A DNA stretch of 35,409 nt from Casp-actino8 sp039800005 (GCA_039800005.1 JBDLRN010000088.1:1-35409); one strand, 5' to 3'. Shown: positions 1 to 8,424, counted from the first letter of the stretch. Notes: generated from the letters alone by a model not told the origin. A program made the numbers and translations.

Positions 1-2405
1 AGCAATCCGGCTTCGAGGTAGGCCGGCATCATGCGACTCTCGACATCGTCGCGGCTGAAGCCGAACGTCATCTGGGTGAGGTCGTTGGTTCCGAAGCTGA
101 AGAAGTCGGCTTCCTCGGAAAGTTCGTCGGCCCGCAGCGCCGCGCGCGGCGTCTCGATCATGGTTCCGATCGACACCTTCGGCTTCTTGCCCGTCGAACC
201 CTTGGTCGCCTCGGCGATGCCCTCGACGACCCACGAGCGAGCGAGAGCCAACTCTTCTCGAGTGACCGTGAGCGGGATCATCACCTCGACGATCGGCTTG
301 CCGCCCTTCTTGGCCCGCTCGGCGGCGGCTTCGAGGAGCGCACGCACCTGCATGGCGTAGAGGCCGGGCTTGACGACGCCGAGACGCACACCGCGGGTTC
401 CGAGCATCGGATTGAACTCCGACCACTCCTTGGCGACGGTGAGGAGGTTCTCCTCCTCAGCCGACAATCCGTGCTCGGCCTTCTTGATCTCGAGTTCGTC
501 GACACGCGGAAGGAACTCGTGCAGCGGCGGGTCGAGCAGACGCACCGTGACCGGCAGACCGTCCATCGCCGTGAGGATCTCGACGAAGTCCTTCTTCTGG
601 ACCTTGCGCAGTTCTTCGAGTGCGGCAGTCTCTTCGGCCGGCGTGCGAGCGAGGATCATGCGACGCACGACCGGCAGACGGTCAGGCGCGAGGAACATGT
701 GCTCGGTCCGGCACAGACCGATACCTTCGGCGCCCATCTCGCGGGCGTTGGTCGCGTCTTCGCCGGTGTCGGCGTTGGCGCGCACGGCGAGCTTGCCCTT
801 GCGGATCTCGTCGGCCCACTTCAAGATGGTCTCGAATTCCTTGGGTGGCTTGGCCGACGACAACTTCACCTCGCCGACGACCACGTTGCCGGTGGTGCCG
901 TCGAGAGAGATGACGTCACCTTCACGCACGGTCACGTCGCCCACGCTGAACTGCTTGCCCGAGATCTTGATGGCCTCGGCACCCACGACGGCCGGGGTAC
1001 CCCAACCGCGTGCGACCACGGCGGCGTGGCTGACGAGTCCGCCACGAGCGGTGAGGATGCCCTGCGACACCATCATGCCGTGGACGTCTTCGGGGCTGGT
1101 CTCGCTACGGACCAGGATGACCTTCTCGCCGCGATCGGCGGCGTCGGCGGCTTCGTCGGCGGTGAAGTACACCTTGCCGACCGCCGCACCGGGCGACGCA
1201 GCGAGACCCTTGGTGAGGACCTTGTTGTCGCCGCCTTCGAACTGCGGGTGCAGGACCTGGTCGAGATGTTCGGCCGCCACACGCGACACGGCCTCCGACT
1301 TGCTGATCTTCCAGACACCCTTCGGACCCTTGGTGCCCTTGGTCATGTCGACGGCCATGCGCAGCGCAGCCGCACCGGTGCGCTTGCCGACGCGGGTCTG
1401 GAGCATCCACAACTTGCCCTGTTCGATGGTGAACTCGGTGTCGCACATGTCCTTGTAGTGCGCTTCGAGTCGCACGAAGATCTTCATGAGTTCGGCGTGG
1501 ATCTTCGGGAACTGGCGCTGCAGCGCGTCGAGATCCTCGGTGTTACGGATACCCGCGACCACGTCCTCGCCCTGGGCGTTGACCAGGAAGTCGCCGTACG
1601 GGACGTTCTCGCCGGTGGCCGCGTTACGCGTGAAGCCCACTCCGGTGCCGGAGTTGTCGTCGCGGTTGCCGAACACCATGGTCTGCACGTTGACCGCGGT
1701 ACCGAGATCGTGCGAGATCTTCTCGCGCACGCGATAGGCGATGGCGCGCGCGCCGTTCCAGCTCTTGAACACCGCTTCGACGGCTCCACGCAGCTGGGCC
1801 TCGGGCTTCTGCGGGAACGGCTTGCCGGTCTCCTTCTTCACCACGTCGAGATACGCCCGGCAGAGATCCTTCAACACGGCCGACGAGAGTTCGGCGTCGG
1901 ACTTCACACCGGCGCGATGCTTGGCGTCCTCCAGCGGATGCTCGAACAGCGCGCCGTCGACGCCGAGAACGATGCGGCCGTACATCGAGATGAAACGACG
2001 GTACGAGTCGTAGGCGAAACGCTCGTCGTTGGTGACCGAGGCAAGACCCTTCACGCTCTGGTCGTTGAGACCGAGGTTGAGGACGGTGTCCATCATGCCG
2101 GGCATCGAGAACTTGGCACCCGAACGAACACTGACGAGCAACGGATCCTTCGGATCGCCGAGCTTGCGCTTCATCGCCTTCTCGAGTTTGGCGACCTGCG
2201 CACGAATCTCGGCGTCGAGGCTCTTCGGCCAGCCACCGTGCATGTACTCGCGACAGGCATCGGTCGAAATGGTGAATCCCGGAGGTACGGGCAACTTGAG
2301 GACACTCGTCATCTCGGCGAGATTGGCGCCCTTGCCACCGAGCAGATCCTTCATCTGCATGGGGGGACGACGGTGTTTGTGATCGAAAGAGTAGACGTAC
2401 GGCAC
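1..2405 (-). CDS. ppdK: Pyruvate, phosphate dikinase (3' end outside window)
   Basis: Interconverts pyruvate + ATP + phosphate with PEP + AMP + pyrophosphate, linking glycolysis and gluconeogenesis in the cytosol. About 801 residues are visible of a family length near 880-900. The N-terminal ATP-grasp part begins VPYVYSFDHKHR and continues with MKDLLGGKGANLAEM. The swivelling phosphohistidine domain has GGLVSHAAVVARGWG, catalytic His460. The PEP/pyruvate barrel is visible up to FSFGTNDLTQMTFGFSRDD, but the C-terminal catalytic Cys region lies beyond base 1. I chose the GTG at 2405 because the YVYSF strand is conserved in the family and a TAGACT box lies 8 nt upstream. An ATG at 2360 would lose this strand. 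The residue two before the catalytic His is Val, where many PPDKs have the Thr that plant regulatory proteins phosphorylate. Confidence 0.96.
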   Translation of the reverse strand, partial: MPYVYSFDHKHRRPPMQMKDLLGGKGANLAEMTSVLKLPVPPGFTISTDACREYMHGGWPKSLDAEIRAQVAKLEKAMKRKLGDPKDPLLVSVRSGAKFSMPGMMDTVLNLGLNDQSVKGLASVTNDERFAYDSYRRFISMYGRIVLGVDGALFEHPLEDAKHRAGVKSDAELSSAVLKDLCRAYLDVVKKETGKPFPQKPEAQLRGAVEAVFKSWNGARAIAYRVREKISHDLGTAVNVQTMVFGNRDDNSGTGVGFTRNAATGENVPYGDFLVNAQGEDVVAGIRNTEDLDALQRQFPKIHAELMKIFVRLEAHYKDMCDTEFTIEQGKLWMLQTRVGKRTGAAALRMAVDMTKGTKGPKGVWKISKSEAVSRVAAEHLDQVLHPQFEGGDNKVLTKGLAASPGAAVGKVYFTADEAADAADRGEKVILVRSETSPEDVHGMMVSQGILTARGGLVSHAAVVARGWGTPAVVGAEAIKISGKQFSVGDVTVREGDVISLDGTTGNVVVGEVKLSSAKPPKEFETILKWADEIRKGKLAVRANADTGEDATNAREMGAEGIGLCRTEHMFLAPDRLPVVRRMILARTPAEETAALEELRKVQKKDFVEILTAMDGLPVTVRLLDPPLHEFLPRVDELEIKKAEHGLSAEEENLLTVAKEWSEFNPMLGTRGVRLGVVKPGLYAMQVRALLEAAAERAKKGGKPIVEVMIPLTVTREELALARSWVVEGIAEATKGSTGKKPKVSIGTMIETPRAALRADELSEEADFFSFGTNDLTQMTFGFSRDDVESRMMPAYLEAGL

Positions 2406-2413
2406 GGTCGGCG

Positions 2414-2419
2414 AGTCTA
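2414..2419 (-). promoter_or_regulatory. -10 box of ppdK, leaderless geometry
   Basis: TAGACT on the minus strand, 8 nt before the GTG start of ppdK. No Shine-Dalgarno sequence precedes the GTG. Position and TANNNT form match the other leaderless starts in the window. Confidence 0.5.
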
Positions 2420-2453
2420 CGACGGTCGGCCCGACAACGAACAGCCCGGCCCG

Positions 2454-2459
2454 TAGCAT
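2454..2459 (+). promoter_or_regulatory. -10 box of the M50 protease gene, leaderless geometry
   Basis: TAGCAT, 8 nt before the ATG at 2468. No Shine-Dalgarno site is present. Confidence 0.5.
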
Positions 2460-2467
2460 TGTGATCG

Positions 2468-3721
2468 ATGAGGATTCTGGGCTTTCCGATCGACGTTCGG
2501 CCCGGTTTCTTCGTCTTTCTCGTGCTGATCGTCGTGCTGAACGGCGTGCCACTCGGCGCCTGGTTGGCCGGTTCGGTCGCTTTTTTCACCGTGGCCCACG
2601 AACTCGGACATGCGCTGGCCGCTCGTCGCACCGGCGCCACCGCTCGCATCTCACTCGATTTCCTCGCCGGTTACGCGTCGTTCACCCCGGTGCGACGCTT
2701 GAGTCGCGCCGAGCGGGCCGGAATCGCCCTCGCCGGACCGCTCACCCAGATCGGGCTCGGAGTGGTGGCCCTGCTCGTGATCGGGGTCAACCCGCTCGAC
2801 AGCGGCGACTTCGCTGCCGAACCGCATTCGTTGGCCATCTGGTGGGCCGGTCCGATCATCGGCCTCTTCAATCTGGTTCCCGTGATGCCGCTCGACGGCG
2901 GCAACGTGGCGGCCGAGGTCGTCGATCTGGCCCGACCCGGACGCGGTCGCGACATCATGATCCGACTGAGCGTCCCGATCACCGCTGGTGTGCTCGTCGG
3001 CATGTTGGTCGTTCCCGACCTGCGGCCGGTCGCGGTGTTCGCGGTCGTGTTGCTCGTCATCCAGATGCAGTTGCTCGCCGCGATCAACCGACCCGACCGA
3101 CCCGACACCGCAGCCGACATGGTGCGCATGCTCACCGCCGCCGAGAACGAGGCCTGGATCAGCGGACGGCCCGGACTGCTGCCCCCGGGCCGCCAAATGT
3201 CTCCGTGGTGGCAGGCCTCGAACGCGCTCGGCGCCGGTGATCGCGAGCGGGCGCGGCAACTCGTGCTGTCCGATCTCACCGACTCGTCGGGTCGCGCCCG
3301 CAACTGGTGGCCACCACACGCCGCCACCCCCGACCTCCTCGGACCGATCGTCGACAACTTGCCCCGCCCACTCCCCTCACCCGCCGCCGACTGGCCCGCT
3401 CAGAGCGTGAACACGCTCGTGTGGGCGTTGAAGAAGACCGGCCACTTCGCCGACGGCGCACACTTCGGCGCGGCGGCCTATCGACATCACCCGTCGACTT
3501 TGCTCGCCATCGAGGTGGCCGCGTGTCTGGCCGCCGAGGGCCACGACGATTCGGCCGCCCAGTGGTTGACGGTGGCTGCGCGCACGTCCGACGCCGACGA
3601 GGTGAGCGAGACGCTCTTGTTGCTCGCCCTGCGCAACGACGAGGAGTTCGCCCGACTGCGCATTCGCGACGACATTCGACGGCTCACCACTTTGTTGGCC
3701 GCCATGCGTCGCGTCGACTGA
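2468..3721 (+). CDS. M50-family membrane zinc metalloprotease (site-2 protease type)
   Basis: A 417-residue membrane protein. Hydrophobic segments cover roughly residues 13-60, 85-107, 124-140 and 160-185. HELGH (44-48) in the first long segment is the zinc-binding and catalytic motif. NLVPVMPLDGGN (135-146) in a later segment supplies the third metal ligand, Asp143. This pair defines the M50 intramembrane protease fold; such enzymes cut membrane-bound substrates, often anti-sigma factors, but no substrate is suggested here. I see no PDZ or CBS domain. The C-terminal half (about 190-417) is soluble, Ala- and Leu-rich and probably helical, without a family I recognise. The gene diverges from ppdK (62-bp gap) and converges on ygfZ (13-bp gap), so it is probably monocistronic. 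Confidence 0.85.
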   Translation: MRILGFPIDVRPGFFVFLVLIVVLNGVPLGAWLAGSVAFFTVAHELGHALAARRTGATARISLDFLAGYASFTPVRRLSRAERAGIALAGPLTQIGLGVVALLVIGVNPLDSGDFAAEPHSLAIWWAGPIIGLFNLVPVMPLDGGNVAAEVVDLARPGRGRDIMIRLSVPITAGVLVGMLVVPDLRPVAVFAVVLLVIQMQLLAAINRPDRPDTAADMVRMLTAAENEAWISGRPGLLPPGRQMSPWWQASNALGAGDRERARQLVLSDLTDSSGRARNWWPPHAATPDLLGPIVDNLPRPLPSPAADWPAQSVNTLVWALKKTGHFADGAHFGAAAYRHHPSTLLAIEVAACLAAEGHDDSAAQWLTVAARTSDADEVSETLLLLALRNDEEFARLRIRDDIRRLTTLLAAMRRVD

Positions 3722-3734
3722 GGGGTAGCCCGCG

Positions 3735-4475
3735 TCAGATCTCGATACCGCGACGCACGTAGGCGAGCGCTCGTCCGCCGGCCACCGACGTGACCCGACC
3801 GACCACCGTGTCGTCGCGGCGGATCTCGTCACCCACCGACGATCCGGCCGCGTCGTCGAGACGGCGCAGAATCATGGGCGCTTCGGCCCCGCGACTGTCC
3901 ATGCGTTCGACGAGCTCCTGGCCGGGATAGCAACCCTTGGTGAAGCTGACCGCTCGCGGCACCACACCCGTGGCGGCTGGAAGCGTGGATCCGGATTCGA
4001 TCTCGGCGCCGAGCCGCGGCCACGCCGCGGCGACCCGTTCGATCTCGAGTTCGACTGACACCTCGTCACCGGACGGATCGCCCACGAGCAATACATCGAT
4101 CGCCGTGCCGTCGGCCCACCACGCCGAAACGACCGTCGCATCGGACTCCGGCACCGACGCGACGTCGTCACCGCGATGACAGACACAGGTGAGGTCGACC
4201 GGCTCGATGGCCACGTCGACGCGGATCATGAAACGACGCAGTCGCGCCACCAGATCGTCGAGACCTCCGCGATCGAGATCGAGGAGGAACTCGGTGTCGG
4301 CGGTGCGAGTCACCCGCACGAGTGACACGATCTTGCCGGTCGGGTCGAGCAGGAACGCATAGCGCGACTCGCCGACAGCGAGTGACGCGATGTCGTTGCT
4401 CGCCTGTGAGTGGAGATACGACGCCGCGTCGCGACCGAAGACGCGACACGCATCGTGACGGACTCGAGCGATCAT
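3735..4475 (-). CDS. ygfZ: YgfZ/GcvT-like folate-binding Fe-S cluster repair protein
   Basis: A 246-residue member of the tetrahydrofolate-binding YgfZ family, which resembles the T-protein of glycine cleavage and supports maturation or repair of some iron-sulfur enzymes. The family signature K-G-C-Y-x-G-Q-E is present as KGCYPGQE (180-187) with the redox-active Cys182. The N-terminus (GRDAASYLHSQASNDI, then LLDPTGKIVSL) also fits. It is somewhat shorter than the roughly 300-residue relatives. The ATG at 4475 is preferred over a GTG at 4484 because GAGGTG stands 6 nt before it. It follows trpE by 10 bp and is the last gene of the groES-like > hisI > trpE unit. Confidence 0.85.
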   Translation of the reverse strand: MIARVRHDACRVFGRDAASYLHSQASNDIASLAVGESRYAFLLDPTGKIVSLVRVTRTADTEFLLDLDRGGLDDLVARLRRFMIRVDVAIEPVDLTCVCHRGDDVASVPESDATVVSAWWADGTAIDVLLVGDPSGDEVSVELEIERVAAAWPRLGAEIESGSTLPAATGVVPRAVSFTKGCYPGQELVERMDSRGAEAPMILRRLDDAAGSSVGDEIRRDDTVVGRVTSVAGGRALAYVRRGIEI

Positions 4476-4481
4476 GCCCGA

Positions 4482-4487
4482 CACCTC
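4482..4487 (-). promoter_or_regulatory. Ribosome binding site of ygfZ
   Basis: GAGGTG, 6 nt upstream of the ATG at 4475 and overlapping the trpE stop codon. It decides the start in favour of 4475, since the alternative GTG at 4484 lies inside this site. Confidence 0.65.
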
Positions 4488-6024
4488 ATGCTGGAGTTCC
4501 CCCGGCGCGTCGACGCGCGGTCATGCGACGAGCGGCCGGAACCGCCGCCAACAACGCCGCCGCCTTGTTGCGACACTCGAGGTCCTCGTCGGCCGGATCG
4601 CTGTCGGCCACGATGCCGGCGCCGGCCTGCAAGTAGGCCGCGCGCTCGCCCACGAACATGGTGCGGATGGCGATCGCCGTGTCGAGGTTGCCGCTGAAGT
4701 CGACGTAACCCACGACTCCGGCGTACGGACCCCGCTTGACCGGTTCGAGTTCGTCGATGATCTCCATGGCCCGCACCTTGGGCGCTCCGCTCACCGTTCC
4801 GGCCGGCAACGTGGCGCGCAAAACGTCGATGGGCGAACGACCGGTGACGAGACGACCACTCACTTGCGAGGTGAGGTGCATCACGTGGCTGTACTTCTCG
4901 AGCGACATCAGTTCGTCGACCACGACCGTGCCGAACTCGGCCACGCGGCCCACGTCGTTGCGCGCCAGATCGACCAGCATCACGTGCTCGGCGACCTCCT
5001 TGGGGTTCTCCTTCAGTTCGGCGGCCAAACGGCGATCGTGCTCGTCGTCGGAACCTCGCTTGCGGGTGCCGGCGATCGGTCGACTGACCACACGGCCGCC
5101 GAGCAACTGCACCATCGGCTCGGGTGAACTGCCGACGATGGTGAGTCCGGGCTGACGCAGGAAATACATGTACGGGCTCGGGTTGACCTGGCGCAACACG
5201 CGATACATGTCGAAGGGATCAGCGTCGAGCTCGATGTCGAAACGCTGCGAGAGAACCACCTGGAAGATGTCTCCGGCGCGGATGTACTCCTTGGCGACCT
5301 CTACCGCATTCTGGAAACGGCCGCCTCCCATCGAGGATCGAGCCTCGGGAAGAACGTCGTCCCGCGACGGCGGTTCGACCGGCGAATACGCCAGTGGCCG
5401 GGCGAGGTCGTCGGCCGCGGCCAGACAACGCGCGGCAGCTTCGTCGTAGAGATCGTCGAGCCGACGGTCGTCGGCGTCGAGCACGGGAACGCTCTCGATG
5501 AGGTACACCCGCTGCCGCCAATGGTCGAAAGCGGCCAGTGACCCGATCACGTTCATGACCGCATCGGGCAGATCGCGGTCGTCGGTGGGGACGTCGGGCA
5601 GATGTTCGACTTCGCGCACCACGTCGTAGCCCAGATAGCCCATGACTCCGCCCTGGAGTGGAGGCAAGCCCTCGATGACCGGACTGCGATACACCCGCAG
5701 CAATTCGTCGAGCGCGGCGAGCATCCCCCGATCGCGCGGCACCGAAGCGGGAACGTCACCGTCGACGGCGACCGCGAGACCGCGAGCGGTGAGAGTCGCG
5801 CGGGGACGCCGACCCACGAAACTGAAACGACTCCAACGCTCACCGTGTTCGACCGACTCGAGCAGGAAGCCGGGCTCGTCCTCCCCCACCAATTTGGCGA
5901 AAGCGGCCACGGGCGTCTCGAGATCGGCGAGGACCTCGACCCACACCGGCACGACGGTGTGCTCGCGTGCGAGAGCACGAAACTCGTCACGAGTCGGACG
6001 AACGGCGAGCGACGACAGATTCAC
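4486..6024 (-). CDS. trpE: Anthranilate synthase component I
   Basis: A 512-residue chorismate-using enzyme that makes anthranilate, the first step of tryptophan synthesis, with a TrpG glutaminase partner not encoded in this window. LLESVEHGERWSRFSFVG (54-71) matches the tryptophan feedback site (LLES...S). PIAGTRKRG is the form typical of TrpE; PabB usually has PIKGT. Active-site blocks include ENPKEVAEHVMLVDLARND, GTVSGAPKVRAMEIIDELE, GPYAGVVGY and AGAGIVADSDP. I placed the start at the GTG at 6024, 7 bp after the hisI stop. The open frame continues to 6180, but those 52 extra residues overlap hisI and have no family character. It sits between hisI and ygfZ, and the 10-bp gap to ygfZ suggests one transcript. 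Confidence 0.95.
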   Translation of the reverse strand: MNLSSLAVRPTRDEFRALAREHTVVPVWVEVLADLETPVAAFAKLVGEDEPGFLLESVEHGERWSRFSFVGRRPRATLTARGLAVAVDGDVPASVPRDRGMLAALDELLRVYRSPVIEGLPPLQGGVMGYLGYDVVREVEHLPDVPTDDRDLPDAVMNVIGSLAAFDHWRQRVYLIESVPVLDADDRRLDDLYDEAAARCLAAADDLARPLAYSPVEPPSRDDVLPEARSSMGGGRFQNAVEVAKEYIRAGDIFQVVLSQRFDIELDADPFDMYRVLRQVNPSPYMYFLRQPGLTIVGSSPEPMVQLLGGRVVSRPIAGTRKRGSDDEHDRRLAAELKENPKEVAEHVMLVDLARNDVGRVAEFGTVVVDELMSLEKYSHVMHLTSQVSGRLVTGRSPIDVLRATLPAGTVSGAPKVRAMEIIDELEPVKRGPYAGVVGYVDFSGNLDTAIAIRTMFVGERAAYLQAGAGIVADSDPADEDLECRNKAAALLAAVPAARRMTARRRAGGTPA

Positions 6025-6031
6025 GGTTCGG

Positions 6032-6376
6032 TCAGGACTCGCCGAAGGATCGGAAGAAACAGGTGCGGGCTCCGGTGTGACAGGCGCCCTTGCCCTCCTG
6101 CTCGACTTTGAACAACAAGGTGTCGCCGTCGCAGTCGACGTAGGCCTCGCGCACGAACTGGCGATCACCGCTCGTGTCACCCTTGCGCCACAACTCCTGG
6201 CGACTTCGACTCCAGTAGACCATACGCCCCTCGGCGAACGTGAGGGCCAGGCTCTCGGCGTTCATCCACGCCATCATGAGCACGTCACCGCCGTTCACGT
6301 CTTGTGCGATCACGGGAACCAGCCCGTCGGCGTTGAACTTGACGGTCGCCAACTGCTCGTGGGTCGGAGTGATCAT
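6032..6376 (-). CDS. hisI: Phosphoribosyl-AMP cyclohydrolase
   Basis: A 114-residue enzyme opening the purine ring of phosphoribosyl-AMP, the third step of histidine synthesis. It is the stand-alone cyclohydrolase without a fused HisE domain. VDCDGDT (80-86) supplies metal-binding Asp81, Asp83, Asp85 and zinc ligand Cys82. ACHTGARTCFF contains the other two zinc cysteines, Cys99 and Cys106. WRKGDTSG (63-70) is the conserved substrate loop. The ATG at 6376 has GAGG 8 nt upstream; a GTG one codon earlier is possible. It starts 12 bp after the groES-like stop and is separated from the main his operon (8456-13123) by the hydrolase and aldo/keto reductase genes. Confidence 0.95.
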   Translation of the reverse strand: MITPTHEQLATVKFNADGLVPVIAQDVNGGDVLMMAWMNAESLALTFAEGRMVYWSRSRQELWRKGDTSGDRQFVREAYVDCDGDTLLFKVEQEGKGACHTGARTCFFRSFGES

Positions 6377-6388
6377 CACCTCAGCCTC

Positions 6389-6760
6389 TCAGAGATACAG
6401 GCCGGTGTGCGACTCGATTCGACTCGCCGCCACGGCGTGGATGTCGCGTTCGCGCAGCATGATGTAGTCGCTTCCGCCGACTTCGACCTCGTAACGATCT
6501 TCGGGGCTGAAGAGCACCCGATCGCCCACCTCGGCGCTCCGGACGTTCTGACCGAGGGCGACCACTTCGGCCCACACGAGCCGCTTCGACAACTGGGCGG
6601 TGGCCGGAATCAGGATGCCACCGGTGCTCCGCCGTTCCCCTTCCTTGTCGGGGATCCGCACGAGGAGCCGGTCGTTCAACATCTTGATCGGCAGCTTCTC
6701 GATCGACGACTTCCCGGTGGACGACTTTTCGGTGTCCTGCGCTTCGGAACGTTTCGCCAC
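6389..6760 (-). CDS. GroES/Cpn10-family protein with an N-terminal extension
   Basis: A 123-residue protein with a Cpn10 core from about residue 23: IKMLNDRLLVRIPD, a loop region GERRSTGGILIPATAQ, then WAEVVALGQNV, VGDRVLFSPED and GSDYIMLRERDIHAV. GroES proper is about 95-100 residues. Here there are roughly 22 extra N-terminal residues rich in Ser, Lys and Glu, and a short tail after the last strand. No groEL is nearby, so this may be an additional co-chaperonin-like protein rather than the cell's main GroES. It starts at a GTG (6760) with TACCGT 8 nt upstream and heads the hisI > trpE > ygfZ unit. A later start at an internal ATG would cut into the first core strand. Confidence 0.8.
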   Translation of the reverse strand: MAKRSEAQDTEKSSTGKSSIEKLPIKMLNDRLLVRIPDKEGERRSTGGILIPATAQLSKRLVWAEVVALGQNVRSAEVGDRVLFSPEDRYEVEVGGSDYIMLRERDIHAVAASRIESHTGLYL

Positions 6761-6768
6761 GGGGCGTC

Positions 6769-6778
6769 ACGGTACCGT
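6769..6778. promoter_or_regulatory. Palindromic bidirectional -10 element (groES-like / hydrolase)
   Basis: ACGGTACCGT is a perfect 10-bp palindrome. Read forward it gives TACCGT (6773-6778), 7 nt before the ATG at 6786. Read on the minus strand it gives TACCGT (6774-6769), 8 nt before the GTG at 6760. The two -10 boxes share the central TA. Only 25 bp separate the two start codons. Confidence 0.55.
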
Positions 6779-6785
6779 CGAAACC

Positions 6786-7427
6786 ATGTCTCGGGACACG
6801 ACGACCCTCGTCACCATCGACGGCCTGCACCTGGAGGCCGACGTCTGCACGGTGCCCCCCGAGATCGACGTCCGCGGGGCCGTCGTCGTCGCCCATCCCC
6901 ATCCGCTCTACGGCGGCGACCGCTTCAATCCGGTCGTCTCGGCACTCTTCGAACGTCTTCCGATGCTCGGCTATCACACCTTGCGGTTCGACTTCCGCGG
7001 TGTGAACGCAAGCGAAGGTTCCCACGACGACGGCGACGGTGAACGCCTCGACGTGGCCGCCGGTGTGGATTTCGTCTCGTACCTCGTCGACACCGAGCGC
7101 GACCACGAGATCTGGGTCGCCGGCTACTCGTTCGGGGCCGCGGTGGGCCTGTCGGTGATCGAGCCACGAGTCACCGGTTGGATCGCCGTGGCTCCGCCGC
7201 TCTCCGCCGAGGCGCGTGTGTTGTGCGCGACCGACCCCCGTCCGAAGTTGGTGGTGGTTCCCGGTCACGATCAGTTCTGCCCACCGGAACGACTGGCGAC
7301 GATCGTCGCCGACTGGCGGAACACCGGCGTCTCGGTGGTCGCCACGGCCGACCATTTCCTGAACGGTCACTCCGACGACGTCGCGCGACGAGTGGGCAAC
7401 TGGTTGTCCGGACGCGTCAGCGGCTGA
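6786..7427 (+). CDS. Alpha/beta hydrolase
   Basis: A 213-residue hydrolase-fold protein. HPHPLYGGD (37-45) forms the oxyanion-side loop, as in the compact COG2945-like hydrolases. GYSFGA (113-118) is the nucleophile elbow with Ser115. Asp162 in GHDQFCPP and His190 in ADHFLNGH complete a plausible Ser-Asp-His triad. There is no signal peptide, so it should be cytosolic. The substrate cannot be told from sequence; an ester or thioester is likely for the fold. The frame is open upstream to 6600, but the ATG at 6786 is supported by the -10 box 7 nt before it and by the start of homology. It converges with and overlaps the aldo/keto reductase by 11 bp. Confidence 0.88.
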   Translation: MSRDTTTLVTIDGLHLEADVCTVPPEIDVRGAVVVAHPHPLYGGDRFNPVVSALFERLPMLGYHTLRFDFRGVNASEGSHDDGDGERLDVAAGVDFVSYLVDTERDHEIWVAGYSFGAAVGLSVIEPRVTGWIAVAPPLSAEARVLCATDPRPKLVVVPGHDQFCPPERLATIVADWRNTGVSVVATADHFLNGHSDDVARRVGNWLSGRVSG

Positions 7428-8412
7428 GCACCGCTTCGATCCGCGCCATCACGTCGTCGGTCAGTAGCGGGATCACGTCGAGCGCCCCGAAGTTCTCGTG
7501 CACCTGCGACACCCGACTGGCGCCGGTGATCACCGTCGACACGCGCGGGTTCTTGGTGCACCAGGCCAAGGCGAGTTGGGCGAGCGAACAATCGAGATCG
7601 TCGGCGATCGGCTTCAGATCGCGCACGATGCCGAGTGATGTCTCGTCGGTGAGGCGGGACGCCAACCAGCTGTAACCGGGCAGAGCTCCGCGCGAGTCGG
7701 CCGGCACGCCGTCCGAGTACTTGCCGGTGAGCAGACCCGATGCCAGCGGGCTCCAGATGGTCGTGCCGAGGCCGATGTCGTCGTAGAGCCGCGCGTACTC
7801 CTTCTCCACCCGGCGACGCTCGAGCATGTTGTACTGCGGCTGTTCCATCACCGGCTTGTGCAGATGATGCCGTTCGGCGATCTCCCACGCGGCGCGAATC
7901 TCGTCGGCCGACCACTCGCTCGTCCCCCAGTAGAGGACCTGACCACGATCGACCAGATCGCTCATGGCCCACACGGTCTCCTCGATCGGCGTGGCCGGAT
8001 CGGCGCGATGACAGAACAACAGATCGACGAAGTCCACCTGCAGCCGTTCGAGGCAACCCTCGATCGAATGGTGCAGATACTTGCGATTGAGGGTGTTCTG
8101 CAGATTGGGGACGGGGCCGTCGATGCCCCAGTAGACCTTGGTCGACAGGACGTAGTGGTGACGCTTCCACCCGAGATCGGCGATGACACGGCCCATGATC
8201 GCCTCGCTCTCGCCGCCGGCATACGCCTCGGCGTTGTCGAAGAAGTTGCAGCCGGCGTCCCACGCGGCCTGCATGCACTCGAGCGCGGCGTCGTCCTTCA
8301 TCTGGTTGTCGAAGGTGACCCAACTGCCGAACGAGAGCACCGACACGCGCAGGCCGCTCCCGCCGAGGCGGCGATATTCCATCTTGGGATTCGGGGTGAG
8401 AGAAGTCGACAT
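7417..8412 (-). CDS. Aldo/keto reductase (potassium-channel beta-subunit-like group)
   Basis: A 331-residue NADPH-dependent oxidoreductase of the AKR superfamily. The catalytic tetrad is visible: Asp59 and Tyr64 in FFDNAEAYAGGESE, Lys92 in LSTKVYWG and His135 in LLFCHRAD. MEYRRLGGSGLRVSVLSFGSW and WSPLASGLLTGKY are typical of the KCNAB/YghZ-like branch. These enzymes reduce reactive aldehydes and ketones; no specific substrate is indicated. The ATG at 8412 has TAACGT 6 nt upstream and no Shine-Dalgarno, so the transcript is probably leaderless. It lies 43 bp downstream of the methyltransferase gene but has its own promoter. Confidence 0.92.
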   Translation of the reverse strand: MSTSLTPNPKMEYRRLGGSGLRVSVLSFGSWVTFDNQMKDDAALECMQAAWDAGCNFFDNAEAYAGGESEAIMGRVIADLGWKRHHYVLSTKVYWGIDGPVPNLQNTLNRKYLHHSIEGCLERLQVDFVDLLFCHRADPATPIEETVWAMSDLVDRGQVLYWGTSEWSADEIRAAWEIAERHHLHKPVMEQPQYNMLERRRVEKEYARLYDDIGLGTTIWSPLASGLLTGKYSDGVPADSRGALPGYSWLASRLTDETSLGIVRDLKPIADDLDCSLAQLALAWCTKNPRVSTVITGASRVSQVHENFGALDVIPLLTDDVMARIEAVLSR

Positions 8413-8418
8413 GAGGCG

Positions 8419-8424
8419 ACGTTA
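8419..8424 (-). promoter_or_regulatory. -10 box of the aldo/keto reductase gene, leaderless geometry
   Basis: TAACGT on the minus strand, 6 nt before the ATG at 8412. Confidence 0.5.

Noticed and set aside
471..2456. A 661-codon open frame on the plus strand
   Set aside because: It is antisense to ppdK, His/Leu/Gly-rich with no family motif, and arises from the codon bias of the real gene on the minus strand.
6025..6180. A longer trpE starting inside hisI
   Set aside because: The additional 52 residues are the alternative frame of hisI and show no similarity to TrpE.
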